From an uncultured Pelagibacteraceae bacterium (lineage in GTDB: Bacteria > Pseudomonadota > Alphaproteobacteria > Pelagibacterales > Pelagibacteraceae), in contig CACIOP010000005.1 in the NCBI GenBank assembly GCA_902588315.1, positions 22,279-86,278 of the forward strand: 64,000 bases of DNA, written 5' to 3'. Positions 61,839-64,000 of the stretch are shown here, piece by piece. The first letter of the stretch is position 1. Each line of letters starts with the position of its first letter. Made by a program: the position numbers and the translations under genes. The notes under the pieces were generated by a model that was given only the letters and a program-made list of their open reading frames with translations, did no database searches and had not been told where the DNA came from.

Positions 61839-63911
61839 ATGTTTAAAGTATACAAGAAGGAAATTGAAGTAGCGGGAAAGAAGATAAGTTTAGAAACAGG
61901 TAAAGTAGCAAGACAGGCAGACGGTGCAATAATCGCAACATGCGGAGAGACAGTCATACTAGCAACAGTAGTAGGAGCAAAAAAAGTAAATCCTGATATG
62001 GATTACTTTCCATTATCTGTAAATTACCAAGAAAAATATTATGCAGCTGGAAAAATTCCAGGTGGATATTTTAAAAGAGAAGCAAGACCAACTGAGAGCG
62101 AAACATTAATCTCTAGATTAATTGACAGACCAATCAGACCTTTGTTTCCAGATGAATTTAAAAATGAAGTACAGTTATTACCAACAGTAATTTCATACGA
62201 TAAAGAAAATGAACCAGATATTTTATCAATCACTGCTTCATCAGCTGCTTTAGCTATATCAGGAATGCCATTTATGGGCCCTGTAGGCGCTTCAAGAGTT
62301 GGTTTTATAGATGGAAAATATGTTTTAAATCCTTCTAAGGCAGAGTTAGAAAAATCGAAATTAGATTTAGTTGTAGCGGGTACAAAAGATGCTGTACTAA
62401 TGGTTGAGTCTGAAGCAAGAGGTTTAACAGAGGAAGAAATGTTAAATGCAGTTAAATTTGGTCATGAGGGATTTGTCCCAGTAATCGAGATGATAGAGGA
62501 TCTTGCAAAAGAATGCAGAAAACCTGAGTGGATTGTTGAAAAGAAAGATCTATCTGAGGTTAAGAAAAAACTTGAAGAAACTTTTACAGAAGATCTTAAA
62601 AAAGCTTTTGCAACAAGAGACAAACAAGATAGATCAAATCAAATTTCAGAGATTACTGATAAAGCTAAAAAGCTTTATGAGGAAGATGAAAATTACACAG
62701 ATCTTGATGTTAACAGTCAGTTAAAAAACCTTGAAAAATCAATTGTAAGAACAGACATTCTAAAAAATAAAAATAGAATTGATGGTAGAGGTTTATCAGA
62801 TGTAAGACCTATCGAATGTGAAGTTGGCGTTTTACCAAGAGCACATGGTTCTGCATTATTTACTAGAGGAGAAACCCAAGCAATTGTTGTAGCAACTTTA
62901 GGAACATCTGATGATGAACAAAGAATTGAGAGTTTAGATGGATTACAAAGAGAGAGATTTATGCTCCATTATAATTTCCCCCCTTTTTCAGTCGGAGAAA
63001 CTGGAAGAATTGGAACAGGTAGAAGAGAAATTGGTCATGGTAAATTAGCATGGAGGGCGATTAATTCTTCATTACCAACAAAAGAAGCATTTCCATACAC
63101 TTTTAGAGTAGTTTCAGAGATTACAGAGTCTAATGGTTCTTCTTCAATGGCTACTGTTTGTGGAACATCTTTAGCATTAATGGATGCTGGAGTACCAATC
63201 AAAGAGCCAGTTGCGGGTATTGCAATGGGTTTAATTAAAGAAGGTGATAATTTCAGTGTCCTTTCAGACATCCTAGGTGATGAAGATCATCTTGGTGACA
63301 TGGACTTTAAAGTTGCTGGAACTAAAGATGGAATTACTTCTCTTCAAATGGATATCAAAATCACAGGTATTACATTTGAAATTATGGAACAGGCATTAAG
63401 CCAAGCTAAAGATGGAAGAGTCCATATCTTAGGTGAAATGAATAAAGCATTATCAACTTCAAGATCTGATGTTGGTAAACACACTCCTAAAATGGAACAA
63501 ATCAATGTAGATAAAAAAGACATTGCTGCCGTAATTGGAAAAGGTGGCGCAACAATCAGAGAGATAGTAGAAAAATCAGGTGCGAAAGTAGATGTAAATG
63601 ATGAAGGTGTGGTAACAGTTGCTGCCCCTGATGAAGAGTCTAGAAACATTGCAATGCAAATGATTAAAGATATCACTGCAAAAGCTGAACTGAATAAAAT
63701 TTATTCAGGTAAAGTAATGAAGATTATGGAATTTGGTGCATTTGTTAATTTTTTAGGAAAACAAGATGGACTTGTTCACATCTCAGAACTTGCAGATAAG
63801 AGAGTTGCTAAAGTTACTGATATTGTTAAGGAAGGCGATGAGGTGAAAGTTAAAGTAATTGGTTTTGATAGAGGTAAAGTTAAACTTTCTATGAAAAGTG
63901 TTGATAAATAA
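61839..63911 (+). CDS. pnp: polyribonucleotide nucleotidyltransferase (PNPase)
   Basis: '[33 protein letters not shown]', '[28 protein letters not shown]' KH, S1 domain. Confidence 0.98.
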   Translation: MFKVYKKEIEVAGKKISLETGKVARQADGAIIATCGETVILATVVGAKKVNPDMDYFPLSVNYQEKYYAAGKIPGGYFKREARPTESETLISRLIDRPIRPLFPDEFKNEVQLLPTVISYDKENEPDILSITASSAALAISGMPFMGPVGASRVGFIDGKYVLNPSKAELEKSKLDLVVAGTKDAVLMVESEARGLTEEEMLNAVKFGHEGFVPVIEMIEDLAKECRKPEWIVEKKDLSEVKKKLEETFTEDLKKAFATRDKQDRSNQISEITDKAKKLYEEDENYTDLDVNSQLKNLEKSIVRTDILKNKNRIDGRGLSDVRPIECEVGVLPRAHGSALFTRGETQAIVVATLGTSDDEQRIESLDGLQRERFMLHYNFPPFSVGETGRIGTGRREIGHGKLAWRAINSSLPTKEAFPYTFRVVSEITESNGSSSMATVCGTSLALMDAGVPIKEPVAGIAMGLIKEGDNFSVLSDILGDEDHLGDMDFKVAGTKDGITSLQMDIKITGITFEIMEQALSQAKDGRVHILGEMNKALSTSRSDVGKHTPKMEQINVDKKDIAAVIGKGGATIREIVEKSGAKVDVNDEGVVTVAAPDEESRNIAMQMIKDITAKAELNKIYSGKVMKIMEFGAFVNFLGKQDGLVHISELADKRVAKVTDIVKEGDEVKVKVIGFDRGKVKLSMKSVDK

Positions 63912-64000
63912 ATTTTTTAAAAATTTAAATTACACACAAATTTTAATTACTTAATATAATTTTTTTTTACTTTAATTGTTTTCATTATTGTTTAAATTCT

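Noticed and set aside
1-64000. tRNA, rRNA, CRISPR array, transposon or prophage
   Set aside because: No T-loop/cloverleaf-like segments, regularly spaced repeats, transposase, integrase or phage proteins recognised by eye; tRNAscan and CRISPR-finder runs would be needed to exclude fully

Overview
This 64 kb window is AT-rich chromosomal DNA from a streamlined alphaproteobacterium. Gene content, order and composition look like SAR11/Pelagibacterales; this is inferred by eye, with no database search. I see about 73 protein-coding genes, almost all housekeeping. From left to right: ftsK-lolA; hisE-F-A-H-B; hslVU; a block reading secB, dnaQ, coaE, aroE, maf, ppsR; hemE-hemH-hemJ-rho-mnmE-mnmG-rsmG-parA-parB; leuS-lptE-holA; a major porin; dapB-nth-pfkB; grpE-dnaK-dnaJ; rsmI-BON; maeB; murJ-trpS; tsaB-like-fur-2OG oxygenase-miaB-phoH-ybeY-lnt-metK; nusA-infB-rbfA-rpsO-pnp. 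I found no tRNA, rRNA, CRISPR array, IS element or prophage. Main observations: (1) a perfect 16-bp parS palindrome inside rsmG next to parAB, and a dyad-rich 267-bp ppsR/hemE spacer with a DnaA box, which is a candidate replication origin; (2) a 39-codon ArfA-like ribosome-rescue ORF missing from the ORF track; (3) a very short nusA leader with promoter, terminator hairpin and Shine-Dalgarno stacked in under 100 bp; (4) an 11-bp inverted repeat upstream of the porin; (5) tail-to-tail gene pairs that interlock at their stop codons, often in one shared TTAA/TTAG; (6) head-to-head genes overlapping at their 5' ends; (7) a half-length TsaB, an orphan winged-helix regulator with a degenerate receiver, a secreted polysaccharide-lyase-like protein and a divergent ThiE/TenI-like protein. 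I did not find a clear multi-gene novel defence or accessory system.
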